A stretch of DNA of 52,197 bases from JAIYDJ01 sp031400505 (lineage in GTDB: Bacteria; Pseudomonadota; Alphaproteobacteria; Rhodobacterales; Rhodobacteraceae): assembly GCA_031400505.1 (NCBI GenBank), contig JANNPZ010000037.1, positions 1-52,197 of the forward strand, in the 5' to 3' direction. Position 1 is the stretch's first letter. Each line of letters opens with the position of its first letter. Made by a program: the position numbers and the translations under genes. The notes beneath the pieces are model-generated. The model worked only from the letters and a program-made list of their open reading frames with translations, was not told the DNA's origin and did no database searches. Below, in pieces: positions 34,101 through 43,598 of the stretch.

Positions 34101-34235
34101 GTATCACAAACGTTCGTTTGAGGGGGCGTGGGTCCGATGGGTGTGTCTCGCCTCAAAAGTGTATCTTAATACGTATCTTAATGAAAGTATCATAAACACG
34201 TGTGATTCATGAAAAGACACCTGCGCAGGGCCTGC
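34101..34235. promoter_or_regulatory. Repeat-rich spacer, candidate res site of the recombinase
   Basis: CAAACG-TT-CGTTTG (34107-34120) is an inverted repeat touching the recombinase start. Further on, GTATCTTAAT occurs at 34161 and 34173, with a related GTATCATAA at 34187. Resolvase genes are usually divergent from or next to such clustered half-sites, which also control their expression. The half-site pattern was judged by eye. Confidence 0.45.
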
Positions 34236-35501
34236 CTAACCCCCGGTTTCAGAGCGGGGCCGGCGCAGGCGGCGGATCATGCCAAGGAAGTTTTCCAGAT
34301 TGCGGCGTGCCGTGTTCTGCCGGGCGGCCTGCCAGATCTGCAACCCGTCATAGCGCGGCACCGGGCGGGCGAACAGGCGCAGCGCCGCCAGCCTGGCCAG
34401 CAGGGCCCGGCGGCGTTCGCGCTGGCCGGGCTGGATGGCGGCAAGCGTGCCCACATCGAAGGGTGCTGTGTGCAGGCGACCTGCCGCTGTTGCATCCGCC
34501 AGGATCTGCGCCCCAAGCGGGGTGCGCGCCACGATCAGGCTGATGCCATCGGCCTCGGCAAACACCGGATAACCCCGGGCATCGCTTTCCCAGGCATCGG
34601 CGCAGACCAGATCGGCAGCAACGCCGGTGCCGTCGGCGCAGATCTTGCAGCGCGCCTGCACGTGGCGCGACAGGATCTTGCCCCAGCTGTCATGATAGCT
34701 CATCTGGCGCTGGCTGCCGTCGTGCAAGACCGCCGTCGCCTGACCGGGCCAGCCGTTGCCGCGAAACCGAAAGCTGTCGGTCGCAGCCAGATCGGTTTGC
34801 AGCGCCGCCAGCACCGCCCGCCCCCCGGCATGCGACGGCACCCCGGCGCAGAAGAACGACAGGATCACCGGAAAGGCCGCCGCCACCGCCGGATCGCGCA
34901 GCGCCATCGCCCGCAGGGCGGCCGCGTCGCAGGGTTTTCCGACAAAGGCGTGGCGGCGACCGGTGGCCTGATGCGAGGCCAGACAGGCCGGCAGATCGGC
35001 CAGCGGGGCCGAGGGTGCATAGCGCGACCCCGCAGCCGCCAGAACGCCTGCAAGGTCCGTGCTGATCACGGCGGCATTGCCGATGGCAAAGGCCGGATCC
35101 GCCGCCGTCTGCACCACCGCCTCGACCCGGCCGGTGTCCAGCAGATGCACCAGCAGCATCGACAGCGCCCCGCCCGACGATCCGGCAAACCGGAACGCCG
35201 CATCGCTGGCCCAGCCGGTCTGCATGCTGACATAAGGCCCCCACAGGGGATCGTCGGTGCGCCCGTCCGCCGCCACGCTTTGCCCCAGGCCCGGGCAGAC
35301 GCGGGCGATGGCGTCATCTTCGGCGGCGCTCAGCGGGGCCGACTGCTGCGGGCGCAGAAAGCCCGCCCCTTGCACGGTCATGCGGACCTTGCCGGGGACC
35401 AGTGCTGCGCAAGCGCCACAGCCGGCGCAAAGATCCCCCTTCGCCACGCGCGCAAGGCTGGGTGCGGCAGGCACGGCAAGTCGCTGTTCGGTGTCTGGCA
35501 T
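34236..35501 (-). CDS. FrhB-type F420 hydrogenase/dehydrogenase beta-subunit-like protein
   Basis: 421 residues from ATG 35501 (AAGG ribosome site); the open frame upstream has no good start. The N-terminus holds an iron-sulfur motif LCAGCGACAALVPGK, then GSSGGALSMLLVHLL and the C-terminal domain block AFVGKPCDAAALRAM, CKICADGTGVAADLVCADAW. In methanogens the family uses F420 and flavin; in polysaccharide loci homologues sit beside pyruvyltransferases, where a redox step in sugar modification is presumed but undefined. It lies upstream of the recombinase and pyruvyltransferase on the same strand. Confidence 0.88.
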   Translation of the reverse strand: MPDTEQRLAVPAAPSLARVAKGDLCAGCGACAALVPGKVRMTVQGAGFLRPQQSAPLSAAEDDAIARVCPGLGQSVAADGRTDDPLWGPYVSMQTGWASDAAFRFAGSSGGALSMLLVHLLDTGRVEAVVQTAADPAFAIGNAAVISTDLAGVLAAAGSRYAPSAPLADLPACLASHQATGRRHAFVGKPCDAAALRAMALRDPAVAAAFPVILSFFCAGVPSHAGGRAVLAALQTDLAATDSFRFRGNGWPGQATAVLHDGSQRQMSYHDSWGKILSRHVQARCKICADGTGVAADLVCADAWESDARGYPVFAEADGISLIVARTPLGAQILADATAAGRLHTAPFDVGTLAAIQPGQRERRRALLARLAALRLFARPVPRYDGLQIWQAARQNTARRNLENFLGMIRRLRRPRSETGG

Positions 35502-35695
35502 CGGAACCTTGCGTCCTTTGTGTTGTGCGTCCTGTGGCATCCAGTACCAAGCAAACCGGATGTGCCTTGTCGGCAGGCTTTTGACAAGCTGTGCCGACAG
35601 CCAGACGCGCAAGCTCCCTGCCCCAGAATTATTCCGTGGGATTACCTGGCTGCGTTGCGGTATCATCTTCCAAACTTTGGGCAGTGCTGTGCAAC

Positions 35696-36760
35696 ATGAC
35701 GACGTATCTTGATAAGGTTACATTCGGGCGTGACAACAATTTCAACCTGATCCGCGCCGCAGCCGCCACGGCCGTGCTGGTGTCGCATGCCTATCCGATT
35801 GCGCTTGGGCCCAAGGCCGAAGAGCCGCTGGAAACCGTCTTTGGTCATTCGCTGGGCGCCATGGCGGTGTTCGTGTTCTTCGTGCTGTCGGGCTATCTGA
35901 TCTCGGCCAGTTTCGAAAGGTCTGGGTCAAGCCTTGCCTTCTGGCAGGCGCGCGTGCTGCGGCTGGCCCCCTGTCTGGTTGTCTCGTTGCTGCTGGTGGG
36001 GCTGGTCATGGGGCCGCTGGTCAGCAGCCTGCCGGTGGCGGCCTATCTGGGCCACCCCGAGACCTGGACCTTTCTGCTGCGCAACCTGACGCTGGCCTTT
36101 CCGCAATATGAACTGCCGGGCGTCTTCGACACCAACCCCTACCGCACGGTCGAAGGGTCGATCTGGACGCTGTTTCACGAGGTGGCCTGTTACGGGATGG
36201 TGTTTGTCCTTGGGCTTGTGGGGGCTTTGCGCAAACCCTGGCTGATGGGGGTGCTTGTTGTGGCCTATGCGCTGGTCTGGGCGATCACGCTGGCGCTGCC
36301 GATCACGCTGCCGATCAAGATCGCGCAATTCCGCATGATGTCGTTTCCCTTCGTGGTGGGCATGGTGTTTTACGTCTGGCGGGCGTGGTTGCCCCTGTCG
36401 GTCTGGATCGTGGCGGTGCTGGCGGTGCTGACATGGCTGACACAAGGCACGGGGGCCGCGACAGCGGTGCTTGTGGTGACCCTTGGCTATGCGACCTTCT
36501 GGTGCGCCCATGTGCCCGGCGGCTGGCTGCGGGGGTATAACCGGCTGGGCGATTACTCCTACGGGCTTTATCTTTATGCCTTTCCGCTGCAGGGGCTGGT
36601 GGTCTGGCTTTGGGGGCCGATGGACCCGGGGCTGAACATCGCGCTGGCGCTGCCGCTGACGCTGTTGGTGTCGGTGCTGTCGTGGCACCTGATCGAGGCG
36701 CCGGCCCTGGCCTTGCGCAAGGCGCGTCCCCGGATGGCGCAGGCGGGCCTTGCGCAATGA
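35696..36760 (+). CDS. Acyltransferase 3 (OafA/ExoZ-type) membrane protein
   Basis: 354 residues from ATG 35696; ribosome site weak. About ten membrane segments are present. The family signatures are NNFNLIRAAAATAVLVSHAYPI (conserved His in helix 1), FFVLSGYLISASFERSG and WTLFHEVACYG. It moves acetyl or other acyl groups across the membrane onto surface polysaccharide. It is divergent from the FrhB-like gene (194-base gap) and convergent with the flippase gene. With the hexapeptide enzyme at 31490 this plasmid has two different O-acylation systems. Confidence 0.93.
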   Translation: MTTYLDKVTFGRDNNFNLIRAAAATAVLVSHAYPIALGPKAEEPLETVFGHSLGAMAVFVFFVLSGYLISASFERSGSSLAFWQARVLRLAPCLVVSLLLVGLVMGPLVSSLPVAAYLGHPETWTFLLRNLTLAFPQYELPGVFDTNPYRTVEGSIWTLFHEVACYGMVFVLGLVGALRKPWLMGVLVVAYALVWAITLALPITLPIKIAQFRMMSFPFVVGMVFYVWRAWLPLSVWIVAVLAVLTWLTQGTGAATAVLVVTLGYATFWCAHVPGGWLRGYNRLGDYSYGLYLYAFPLQGLVVWLWGPMDPGLNIALALPLTLLVSVLSWHLIEAPALALRKARPRMAQAGLAQ

Positions 36761-36775
36761 TGATCGCAGGTGCCC

Positions 36776-38182
36776 TTACCGCCCCCTGCGCCGCATCTCG
36801 CCCCAGCCCCGTTCGCGCAACTCGCGGCTGACGGCAACGATGGCCACGAGCAGCACCAGAATGGCGCCATGCCGCAGGTCGAACGCGGTCACCGGGGGCA
36901 CAAGCGCGATCCAGCCCGCGATCAGCATCAGCGCAAACACCAGCGCATAGGGCACCCCCAGCCGGTCCAGCCGCGCCAGACCCAGCCAGCGGTACAAGAG
37001 TTGCGTGGCGACCAGAAACGAGACCGCCTCGGCCCCGGTCGAGATCATCACCACAGCCACCATGCCCCATCCGGCATTGGCAGCCCAGAAACACAGTGGC
37101 AGCGAGATCAGCCGCACGAAATTGGCGGTCATCGGCAGGCGGGTGCGCCCGGTGGACATCGCCACCGTGGTCGATCCTTCGCGGATCAGCCGCATCGAGA
37201 ACATCAACGACAGCCAGAGCAGCACCGGCAGGCCCTCGGCATAGCGCGCACCATAGGCAAGGGTGAACACGAAGGGGCCGAACAGGGTAAAGATCGCCAC
37301 CATCACCCCCCCTGCCATCACCATCGTCTGCATCACCACCACAAAGACCCCGCTCAGCGCCGGTCCGTCATCCTGCCTGCGCGCCAGCAGCGGCATGAAA
37401 AACAGCCGCGTGATGCGGGCCGCCATCAGCGACGGTGTCATCGCGAGCGTCAGGGCGGCGCTGAACAGGCCCAATTCATAAGGGCCGATCTGATTGCCGA
37501 TCACCATGCGGTCACCCTGCATGATCACGAACAACAGCCCGCCGTTGATCAGCAGGGGCCAGCCGAAATCGAAGGCCCGCCGCACCACCGCCCAATCCCA
37601 GGTCAGCCGATACGGCACGGGTGACATCAGATGGCTGCCAAATGACGCAAGCCCCGCCACCATCAGGATCTGCACCAGCATCACCCGGTAATCCTCCAGC
37701 CACAACGCCAGCGGCCAGACGGCGCCAAAGGTCAGAACCGCCGTAACAAGCGAAACGATCGCCGTGGGGCCGAAGCTCATCTTGCGCTGATGCTGAACCA
37801 TCCCGTTGTGGCTGAAGGCCCGCAACAGTGGCACCAAGGCCAGAAACCGGTAGGCCCAGGCCAGATCAGGGTGGCCAAAGAACCAGGCCATCGGCCAGGC
37901 GATGGCCAGCAAAATCATCGCATTGATTGCTCCGCGCACCACGGCCAGCCCTTGCAGGGCGGCGATCAGCGCCGGATCGTCGCCATCGCGGGCCTGCACC
38001 ACCAGCCGGTCCAGCGACATGCTGGTCAAGAGATCCATCACCGACAGCATGACGATGAAGGTGGCCGCGATGCCGAAATCCTCGACACTGATCAGTCGTG
38101 CCACCAGGATGTTGCGGCCAAAGTTCAACAGCCCGATCAGGACGTTGCTTCCGGTCAGGATCAATCCGGCGCGCAGGATCAT
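36776..38182 (-). CDS. Wzx-type polysaccharide flippase
   Basis: 468 residues from ATG 38182, which overlaps the stop of the upstream glycosyltransferase (ATGA). There are about 12-14 membrane helices, with the MOP-superfamily start ILTGSNVLIGLLNFGRNILVARLIS split by a short break, then VEDFGIAATF; later LINGGLLFVIMQGDRMVIG is typical of Wzx. It moves undecaprenyl-linked repeat units to the periplasmic face for the Wzy polymerase (41872-43476). It is the last gene of the minus-strand unit GT2-GT4-flippase, all overlapping by four bases. Confidence 0.92.
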   Translation of the reverse strand: MILRAGLILTGSNVLIGLLNFGRNILVARLISVEDFGIAATFIVMLSVMDLLTSMSLDRLVVQARDGDDPALIAALQGLAVVRGAINAMILLAIAWPMAWFFGHPDLAWAYRFLALVPLLRAFSHNGMVQHQRKMSFGPTAIVSLVTAVLTFGAVWPLALWLEDYRVMLVQILMVAGLASFGSHLMSPVPYRLTWDWAVVRRAFDFGWPLLINGGLLFVIMQGDRMVIGNQIGPYELGLFSAALTLAMTPSLMAARITRLFFMPLLARRQDDGPALSGVFVVVMQTMVMAGGVMVAIFTLFGPFVFTLAYGARYAEGLPVLLWLSLMFSMRLIREGSTTVAMSTGRTRLPMTANFVRLISLPLCFWAANAGWGMVAVVMISTGAEAVSFLVATQLLYRWLGLARLDRLGVPYALVFALMLIAGWIALVPPVTAFDLRHGAILVLLVAIVAVSRELRERGWGEMRRRGR

Positions 38183-39441
38183 GGCATATCCTTTTGGTGT
38201 ACGCCGCCGATCCGGCGGGTCAGAACGCTTTGGTAGAGCGTGATCATCCGTCGGGCCTTGGCAGGCCACAGCGCCTCGGTCTCGACCTTTGCGCGCGCGC
38301 CCTGGCCGAGCGCCAGGCGCAGCGCCGGATCGGTGGCCAGCCTGCGGATCTGCACGGCCAGGTCGCGGGGCAACTGGTCGGGCGTGGTCAGCGGCACCCG
38401 CAGGCCGCTTGTGTCATCCACGATATAGCCCGGGCCGCCATGATCGACCGTGATCACAGGCATCCCCCACCGCATCGCCTCGTAAAGCACCCCACCCATC
38501 GATTCGCGGAACGAGGGGAACAGCAGCGCATCGTGGCTTTCATACAAGGCTTCGATGGACCCCCGGGGCTGCTTGCCCAGAAAATCGACCCGGTCGGCCA
38601 CGCCGCTCTCGGTGGCGATGCGCCGGGCATGGGCGATGTCATCGCCATCCCCCACCACGGTCAGACGCACGCCGGGCAGATCGGACACCAGCGCCAGCGC
38701 CTGCACCGCCTCGCGCAGGCCTTTGGTGCGCACCGCCCGCCCGACATGCAGAAGCTGCAACTGGCCGGGCACCACATCGCGGTTGATCGCCGGGGGAAGA
38801 TCATCCACCCCGATGCCCAGAAACGGCTCGAAACGGCCAAAATCCAGGTCTGCCAGCACATCGGCCATGTAAGGGGCCACACCCATCACCAGATCGGCCC
38901 CGGCAAAGCCCCGCCGCAGCCAGGGGTCATGCCGGAACCGCTGCGCATCCAGATCGCGCAGCCGGGTGAACCAGCGCTCGGCTCCGGGCGCGCGAAACGC
39001 CTGTGGCATCGGGATGGCGCCACCCACCGGGCCGATGATGTAGGGCAACCCCAGCCCTGCCAGCGGCGAGGCATAGCGCGGCGCGCGCGGCAACATCTGG
39101 TGCACAAGGTCGATGCGCCGCCCTGCGGCGATCTCGGCGCGCAGCCAGCGGCGCACCTTGGCATAGAACGGCGGTATGGCGGGTTTCAGCATCGCGTTGA
39201 ACCGCTCGAACCGCAAAAGCCAGGCGGGCTCGGGCCAGGCCACCACCGGCAGATCGGGTAATTGCTCGGCGGCAGGCACCCGGCCGGGGCGTTGCAGCAC
39301 CAGCACGGTCAACCGCACGGCCCCGGTATCGGCCATCGCACGGATCAGCCGGAACGAGGTGCCCGTTTCGCCCACATCGTCGCGGTCAAGGTTGGGTGCG
39401 ATCACCACGACATGCGGTTGTTCCGGCCCGCCCGCAGTCAC
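38179..39441 (-). CDS. Family 4 glycosyltransferase (GTG start, coupled)
   Basis: 420 residues. I chose the GTG at 39441-39439 because it overlaps the upstream TGA by four bases (GTGA) and the recognisable protein begins right there (HVVVIAPNLDRDDVGETGTS). The C-terminal domain has LLHVGRAVRTKGLREAVQAL and the donor site FPSFRESMGGVLYEAMRWGM, with both glutamates of the EX7E motif. It is a retaining GT-B enzyme; the donor sugar is unknown. The longer open frame to 39942 is antisense-like overlap with the preceding gene and is not used. Confidence 0.93.
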   Translation of the reverse strand: MTAGGPEQPHVVVIAPNLDRDDVGETGTSFRLIRAMADTGAVRLTVLVLQRPGRVPAAEQLPDLPVVAWPEPAWLLRFERFNAMLKPAIPPFYAKVRRWLRAEIAAGRRIDLVHQMLPRAPRYASPLAGLGLPYIIGPVGGAIPMPQAFRAPGAERWFTRLRDLDAQRFRHDPWLRRGFAGADLVMGVAPYMADVLADLDFGRFEPFLGIGVDDLPPAINRDVVPGQLQLLHVGRAVRTKGLREAVQALALVSDLPGVRLTVVGDGDDIAHARRIATESGVADRVDFLGKQPRGSIEALYESHDALLFPSFRESMGGVLYEAMRWGMPVITVDHGGPGYIVDDTSGLRVPLTTPDQLPRDLAVQIRRLATDPALRLALGQGARAKVETEALWPAKARRMITLYQSVLTRRIGGVHQKDMP

Positions 39442-40433
39442 GCAGTGCCCCCCCGCCAGATCACACCCAGTTCCGCCACGACACTGCGGAAATGCCGCGC
39501 CCGCGCCCGGGCAGCTTCTCCACCACCCACAAGACTGCGCACCGACCAGAACACCGCCCGCGAGATGTTGAAAAGGGCCGCAAACATCCAGGCCACCATG
39601 GCCGCAGCCGTGCCACCATGTTTGCGGTGCAGCCGCACCTTGGACCCGGCCAGCATCACGTCCCGCTTGTGATTGAGCTTTTTCGCCGAAACAGAGCCGT
39701 AATGCGTGAAGGTTCCCAAAGGCGAGAACATCAGAACCCAGCCTGCATCCCGCATCCGGCGGCACCAGTCGGTCTCTTCGCCGAAAAAGAAGAAATCCTC
39801 GTCCAGCGGGCCCACACCCTCGAGTACGGCGCGGCGCAGCATCAGATAGCACCCCGAGATCACCTCGACCTCGCGCTCGGTGTCGCGGGCCCAGTCGGTC
39901 ATCATGTAGCGCCCGAACACCCGGGGCCATTTCAGCTTCCACAACCCCGAGGCCAGCAGAAACTGGTTGATCAGCGAGGGGTACTGGTGACAGGTCATCT
40001 GCGTGCTGCCATCGGCGTTCAGCGCCTTGATGCCAAGCGCGCCCACCGCAGGATGGCTGTCGAGCCAGGCGACGGATGCGGACAGCGCATCGCCATGCAC
40101 CAGCGTATCCGAGTTCAAAAGCAGGATGTGCCGCCCGGTCGCAATGGCAAAGCCCTGGTTGTTGGCGGCGGCAAAACCCCGGTTGGTGGCATTGCGGATC
40201 AGCGCCACAGCCGGAAAATCGGCGGTCACCATATCTGCCGACCCGTCAGCCGAGGCGTTGTCGATCAGGATGACCTGCGCGGTGATGCGCCCCGCGTCGG
40301 GCCCTGCCAGGGCGTCCTGGACGCTTTGCAGACATTCGCGTGTCATCTGCCGCGTGTTCCAGTTCACGATAACAACCGAAAGATCCGGATCGGACGACGT
40401 ATCGGATGCAGGGGGAAGGTCTGAACTGGGCAT
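39438..40433 (-). CDS. Family 2 glycosyltransferase (rhamnosyltransferase-like)
   Basis: 331 residues. After 16 Ser/Pro-rich residues comes LSVVIVNWNTRQMTRECLQS, the start of the GT2 subfamily that includes rhamnosyltransferases. It continues VILIDNASADGS, RNRGFAAANN-like (NRGFAAANNQGF), the metal site LLLNSDTLV, and the acceptor motif FFFFGEETDWCRRM. A basic hydrophobic C-terminus suggests membrane contact. Donor specificity cannot be read. It is the first gene of a coupled trio with the GT4 and flippase genes. Confidence 0.93.
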   Translation of the reverse strand: MPSSDLPPASDTSSDPDLSVVIVNWNTRQMTRECLQSVQDALAGPDAGRITAQVILIDNASADGSADMVTADFPAVALIRNATNRGFAAANNQGFAIATGRHILLLNSDTLVHGDALSASVAWLDSHPAVGALGIKALNADGSTQMTCHQYPSLINQFLLASGLWKLKWPRVFGRYMMTDWARDTEREVEVISGCYLMLRRAVLEGVGPLDEDFFFFGEETDWCRRMRDAGWVLMFSPLGTFTHYGSVSAKKLNHKRDVMLAGSKVRLHRKHGGTAAAMVAWMFAALFNISRAVFWSVRSLVGGGEAARARARHFRSVVAELGVIWRGGTA

Positions 40434-40769
40434 GTCCCGTCCTCAAAATCCGGCCGTGGCGCGGGATGGCCTTGCCGTCAGTTCCCGTGACCCATGGCCT
40501 GTGCAGGCCGTGGTTTGCAGACCGTGAAAAGCCCCCGGATTTCACCCGTGTTTCCATACCCGGCTTTGGGGGTGCATGGCAAGCGACGCTCTGTTGCAGT
40601 GCAGCATTCCGGGTGGACCCCTTGCCATCCTGCTCGGTATATATGCAGTCTGCGCCCCGCAAGCCATGGCATCGCGGCAGGGTTTGCGGCTATCTTGCCG
40701 CCATTATCCGGTGGGTTTACAGCAGTCCGGGGCATGTGCGGCGCGCAGGATCAGCGATAAGGTATTCAG
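40434..40769. other. Gene-free divergent region between two GT2 genes
   Basis: About 335 bases separating the minus-strand trio from the plus-strand GT2 at 40770. It holds an inverted repeat around GGCCTG-TG-CAGGCC (40497-40510) that could bind a regulator. AAGG sits before the GTG start at 40770. No other structure seen. Confidence 0.5.
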
Positions 40770-41879
40770 GTGCAGAAGACAGATTCGACCCCGACAGGCT
40801 TGGCTATCGCAGATGCGCTGCGGTTTGATGTCGTCATCGCCACGCGCAACCGCCCCGAGGCGCTGGCGCTGTCGATCCCGCTGATCCTGAGCCAGAGCCG
40901 CCTGCCCGAAAAGCTGATCGTGATCGACAGTTCCGACGATCACGCCCCGGTTGCCGCCGCGGTGGCAAAGGCGGTGGCAAAGGCGGCGCAGGGCTTTGCC
41001 GGCCAGGTGATCGTGGAGCATTCGGAAAAGGGCCTGACCCGGCAGCGCAACGCCGGACTGCGCCATGTCACGGCGGATGTGGTGATCTTTCCCGACGACG
41101 ATTCGCTGATGTTTCCGGGCACGTCCGAGGCGATGATGGCGGCCTATGAACGGGACCCCGAAAAACGCATTGCCGGGGTCTGTTCCGCCGAAAGTCCGAC
41201 CCCGCCACCCGGCGTGCTGCCCGAAACCGCCTATTCGATGACCGGCGCCCAGAAACGCGAACAGCGCTTTGCCCATCTGCGCAACCGGATCGAGCGCTAC
41301 TGGAGCGACCTGAACCCGTTCATCTACATGGGCCGCCAGTTGATGGACCGCGCCCCCGCCTTTGACTGGCTGGCCGAGGACGACTGCGTGCTGGTGGAAT
41401 GGATGACCGGGTTCCGGATGTCGTTTCGCAGCGAATACATCAAGGCGGTGGGGTTCGAGCCGTCCTTCACCGGCTACAGCCGGTCCGAAGATGTGGATGC
41501 CTGTTTCGGGGTCGCGAAATTTGGCAGTTTCGTGGGCGCGCGCCGCGGCAAGATCTATCATCACAAATTTCCTACGCGCCGCGATACCGGCTATGCGATG
41601 GGTGTGACATCGATCACCAGTCGCGCCTATGTCGTGGCCAAACATGTGGTGGGCTGCGGCTTTACCCCCAGACAAACCAGAACGGCACAGGCCAAGTTGC
41701 GGGCCTATTCGCGGTTCAAGATCCTTGGCCTGGCCTTGCGTGCCCATCAGCGGTTCAACCGCGACCAGTTGCGCGGTGCCCTTGCTGCCTGGCGCAGGCT
41801 GGATGATCTGATGCGTGTCCCGGTGGCGGAATTGCCCGAACGCTATGCGGCCCTGCGGGCGAAACTAGGTCTCAGCTAG
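40770..41879 (+). CDS. Family 2 glycosyltransferase
   Basis: 369 residues from a GTG with the ribosome site AAGG nine bases away. The sequence FDVVIATRNRPEALALSIPL, KLIVIDSSDDH, GLTRQRNAGLRHVTADVVIF and PDDDSLMF gives the full GT-A donor site. The later GYSRSEDVDACFGV supplies the ED.D acceptor motif. The internal VAKAVAKA repeat comes from a short DNA duplication (GGTGGCAAAGGC). It adds a sugar in the cytoplasm to the lipid-linked unit. Its last eight bases overlap the convergent Wzy gene. Confidence 0.92.
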   Translation: MQKTDSTPTGLAIADALRFDVVIATRNRPEALALSIPLILSQSRLPEKLIVIDSSDDHAPVAAAVAKAVAKAAQGFAGQVIVEHSEKGLTRQRNAGLRHVTADVVIFPDDDSLMFPGTSEAMMAAYERDPEKRIAGVCSAESPTPPPGVLPETAYSMTGAQKREQRFAHLRNRIERYWSDLNPFIYMGRQLMDRAPAFDWLAEDDCVLVEWMTGFRMSFRSEYIKAVGFEPSFTGYSRSEDVDACFGVAKFGSFVGARRGKIYHHKFPTRRDTGYAMGVTSITSRAYVVAKHVVGCGFTPRQTRTAQAKLRAYSRFKILGLALRAHQRFNRDQLRGALAAWRRLDDLMRVPVAELPERYAALRAKLGLS

Positions 41880-43476
41880 ACGGATCGGGATTGCGCGGCT
41901 GGCGGGGGGTAAAGCGAGAAAACCGCGGGGCCTCTGCCGCGTTGCGGGCCACGGCGGGGGCTGAAATCTCGTTGCGGGCAACGCGGTTGTCCACCCGTTC
42001 GGGTGTGGTGCGCACCACCTGCGCGGGAAGGATCCGGCGCATTTCAGCCCCCTTGCGGGTGATCTTGCCGGGCCGCTCTTGCCCGGGCGCCTCTGGCATC
42101 CTGGCGGTCGTGGGCGCGCCCGTATGCGGACTTGCAGCCTTCGGATTTGCGGCTTGGGCATAAAGCATCCAGATGCCCGATCCGAAGATGAAGAAGACAA
42201 AGGAATAGACCGTGTGCCAGATATGGACCGTGATCAGCACAAAGGTGATGCCCACCATGCAGAACATCCAGGCCCGGCGCAGGTTCAACATCAATGGATC
42301 GCCCGAAAAATCGCGCCGCCCCATCTTCCACAGCGTCAGCAGATACCCCGCAGCAATGGCCAGAAAGCCGGGGATGCCATAGCGCACGGCCATCACCAGC
42401 CAGAAATTGTCCATGCTGCCCGAGACCATGTAGCGGGGACGGACCCAGTCGTTCAGCCCAAGGCCTACGAACGGATTTGCCCAGACGTTCACCATGCCCC
42501 ATTCAAAAATGATGCTGCGCCAATAGGCGGTATGGGCCGAAAACGTGGCATAGGTCATGAAGACCCGGATCGGGGATCGGGTCGATGCAATGTCGATGGC
42601 AATATAAAGCAGCACGAACAGCCCGAGCAGAATTTGCCATTTGCGATCATTATTCCGGAAGAGCCAGGCCCACAGGATCATGAAGATCTGCAAGAACAGC
42701 GCCAGCAGGGCACCGCTGGACAGCGCAAGAAAGGTACAGATACCCGCCGCGCCCGCAATGCCATAGCGTGCCACGGGGCTGAACACGCCTTTCATGCCGT
42801 TGAAGATCAGCGCGAAGGCGATCGAGAAGAACAGACCGGAATGGATCGGATGCGCGAAAACAGTTTGCGCGCGATCCATTCCAAGACGCTCTCCGCTGTT
42901 GACCGCCGCGACGGAGGAAACGCCCGGAAGGCGGTTGATCGCATCGATGATCATCGGTCGGCCGGTCTGGGTTTCCAGTAGGGCGAAGGGCAGCAGGAAA
43001 AACGCGATCACCGCCAGCCAGCGGATCAGGGCGATGAAATCCTCGCGGCTTCGGATATAGGCCCGTGCCAGCAGATAGCCGCCCAGAAACTCGATCCCCG
43101 TGGACCCCACATTGGTCACCACCTGTGCCGGGTTGTTGACCGCAAGCGCCAGCGTCACCCAGGCGATATGGGCCATGAACAGGATGTCGACAGCCAGGAT
43201 GCGCCCGTATTTGCCACGAAAGAGGTTGATCATCAGCGGGATGATCATCACGATCAGCACCAGCCGCACCCCGTTCATCTTGAGCGGGCCCACCGAGAAG
43301 GTAACCGGCAGCACCACCGCCAGCAGATACAAGACCACCGGCAGGGCAAGCCTTGCCCGGGCCAGACCGACCCTTTCCAGCCCCGACTGCAGGGTGATGC
43401 CGATCTTTGCCAGACCGGAGACGGCCTTGCCCTGCCCTGCCCGAGCGTCGCGGGGGATGTTTTCGCTCAGCGCCAA
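41872..43476 (-). CDS. O-antigen ligase/Wzy-type polysaccharide polymerase
   Basis: 534 residues with about 12 membrane helices. A large periplasmic loop contains NPFVGLGLNDWVRPRYM with the conserved GLGLND segment, and the next helix is DNFWLVMAVRYGIPGFLA, both typical of Wzy/WaaL-like polymerases. An unusual cytoplasmic tail of about 100 residues is rich in Arg, Pro and Ala. It would polymerise flipped repeat units in the periplasm under control of the Wzz protein. It stands alone on the minus strand between the GT2 gene and the Sec-type beta-helix gene. Confidence 0.9.
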   Translation of the reverse strand: MALSENIPRDARAGQGKAVSGLAKIGITLQSGLERVGLARARLALPVVLYLLAVVLPVTFSVGPLKMNGVRLVLIVMIIPLMINLFRGKYGRILAVDILFMAHIAWVTLALAVNNPAQVVTNVGSTGIEFLGGYLLARAYIRSREDFIALIRWLAVIAFFLLPFALLETQTGRPMIIDAINRLPGVSSVAAVNSGERLGMDRAQTVFAHPIHSGLFFSIAFALIFNGMKGVFSPVARYGIAGAAGICTFLALSSGALLALFLQIFMILWAWLFRNNDRKWQILLGLFVLLYIAIDIASTRSPIRVFMTYATFSAHTAYWRSIIFEWGMVNVWANPFVGLGLNDWVRPRYMVSGSMDNFWLVMAVRYGIPGFLAIAAGYLLTLWKMGRRDFSGDPLMLNLRRAWMFCMVGITFVLITVHIWHTVYSFVFFIFGSGIWMLYAQAANPKAASPHTGAPTTARMPEAPGQERPGKITRKGAEMRRILPAQVVRTTPERVDNRVARNEISAPAVARNAAEAPRFSRFTPRQPRNPDPSS

Positions 43477-43598
43477 GGCGTCATCATATCCTGTCTGATG
43501 TCCGCACCACGGTACGAACGAAATCCCCCGAGTGACAGTCTAGCTCAGACGGGGACCTCAGGCGAGGATTGTCTTTGCAACCTGCCGCTGCGGACCCG

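Noticed and set aside
39442..39942. Upstream extension of the GT4 frame
   Set aside because: It lies antiparallel in content to nothing recognisable, overlaps the GT2 coding sequence on the same strand in another frame, and the GTGA junction explains the true start.
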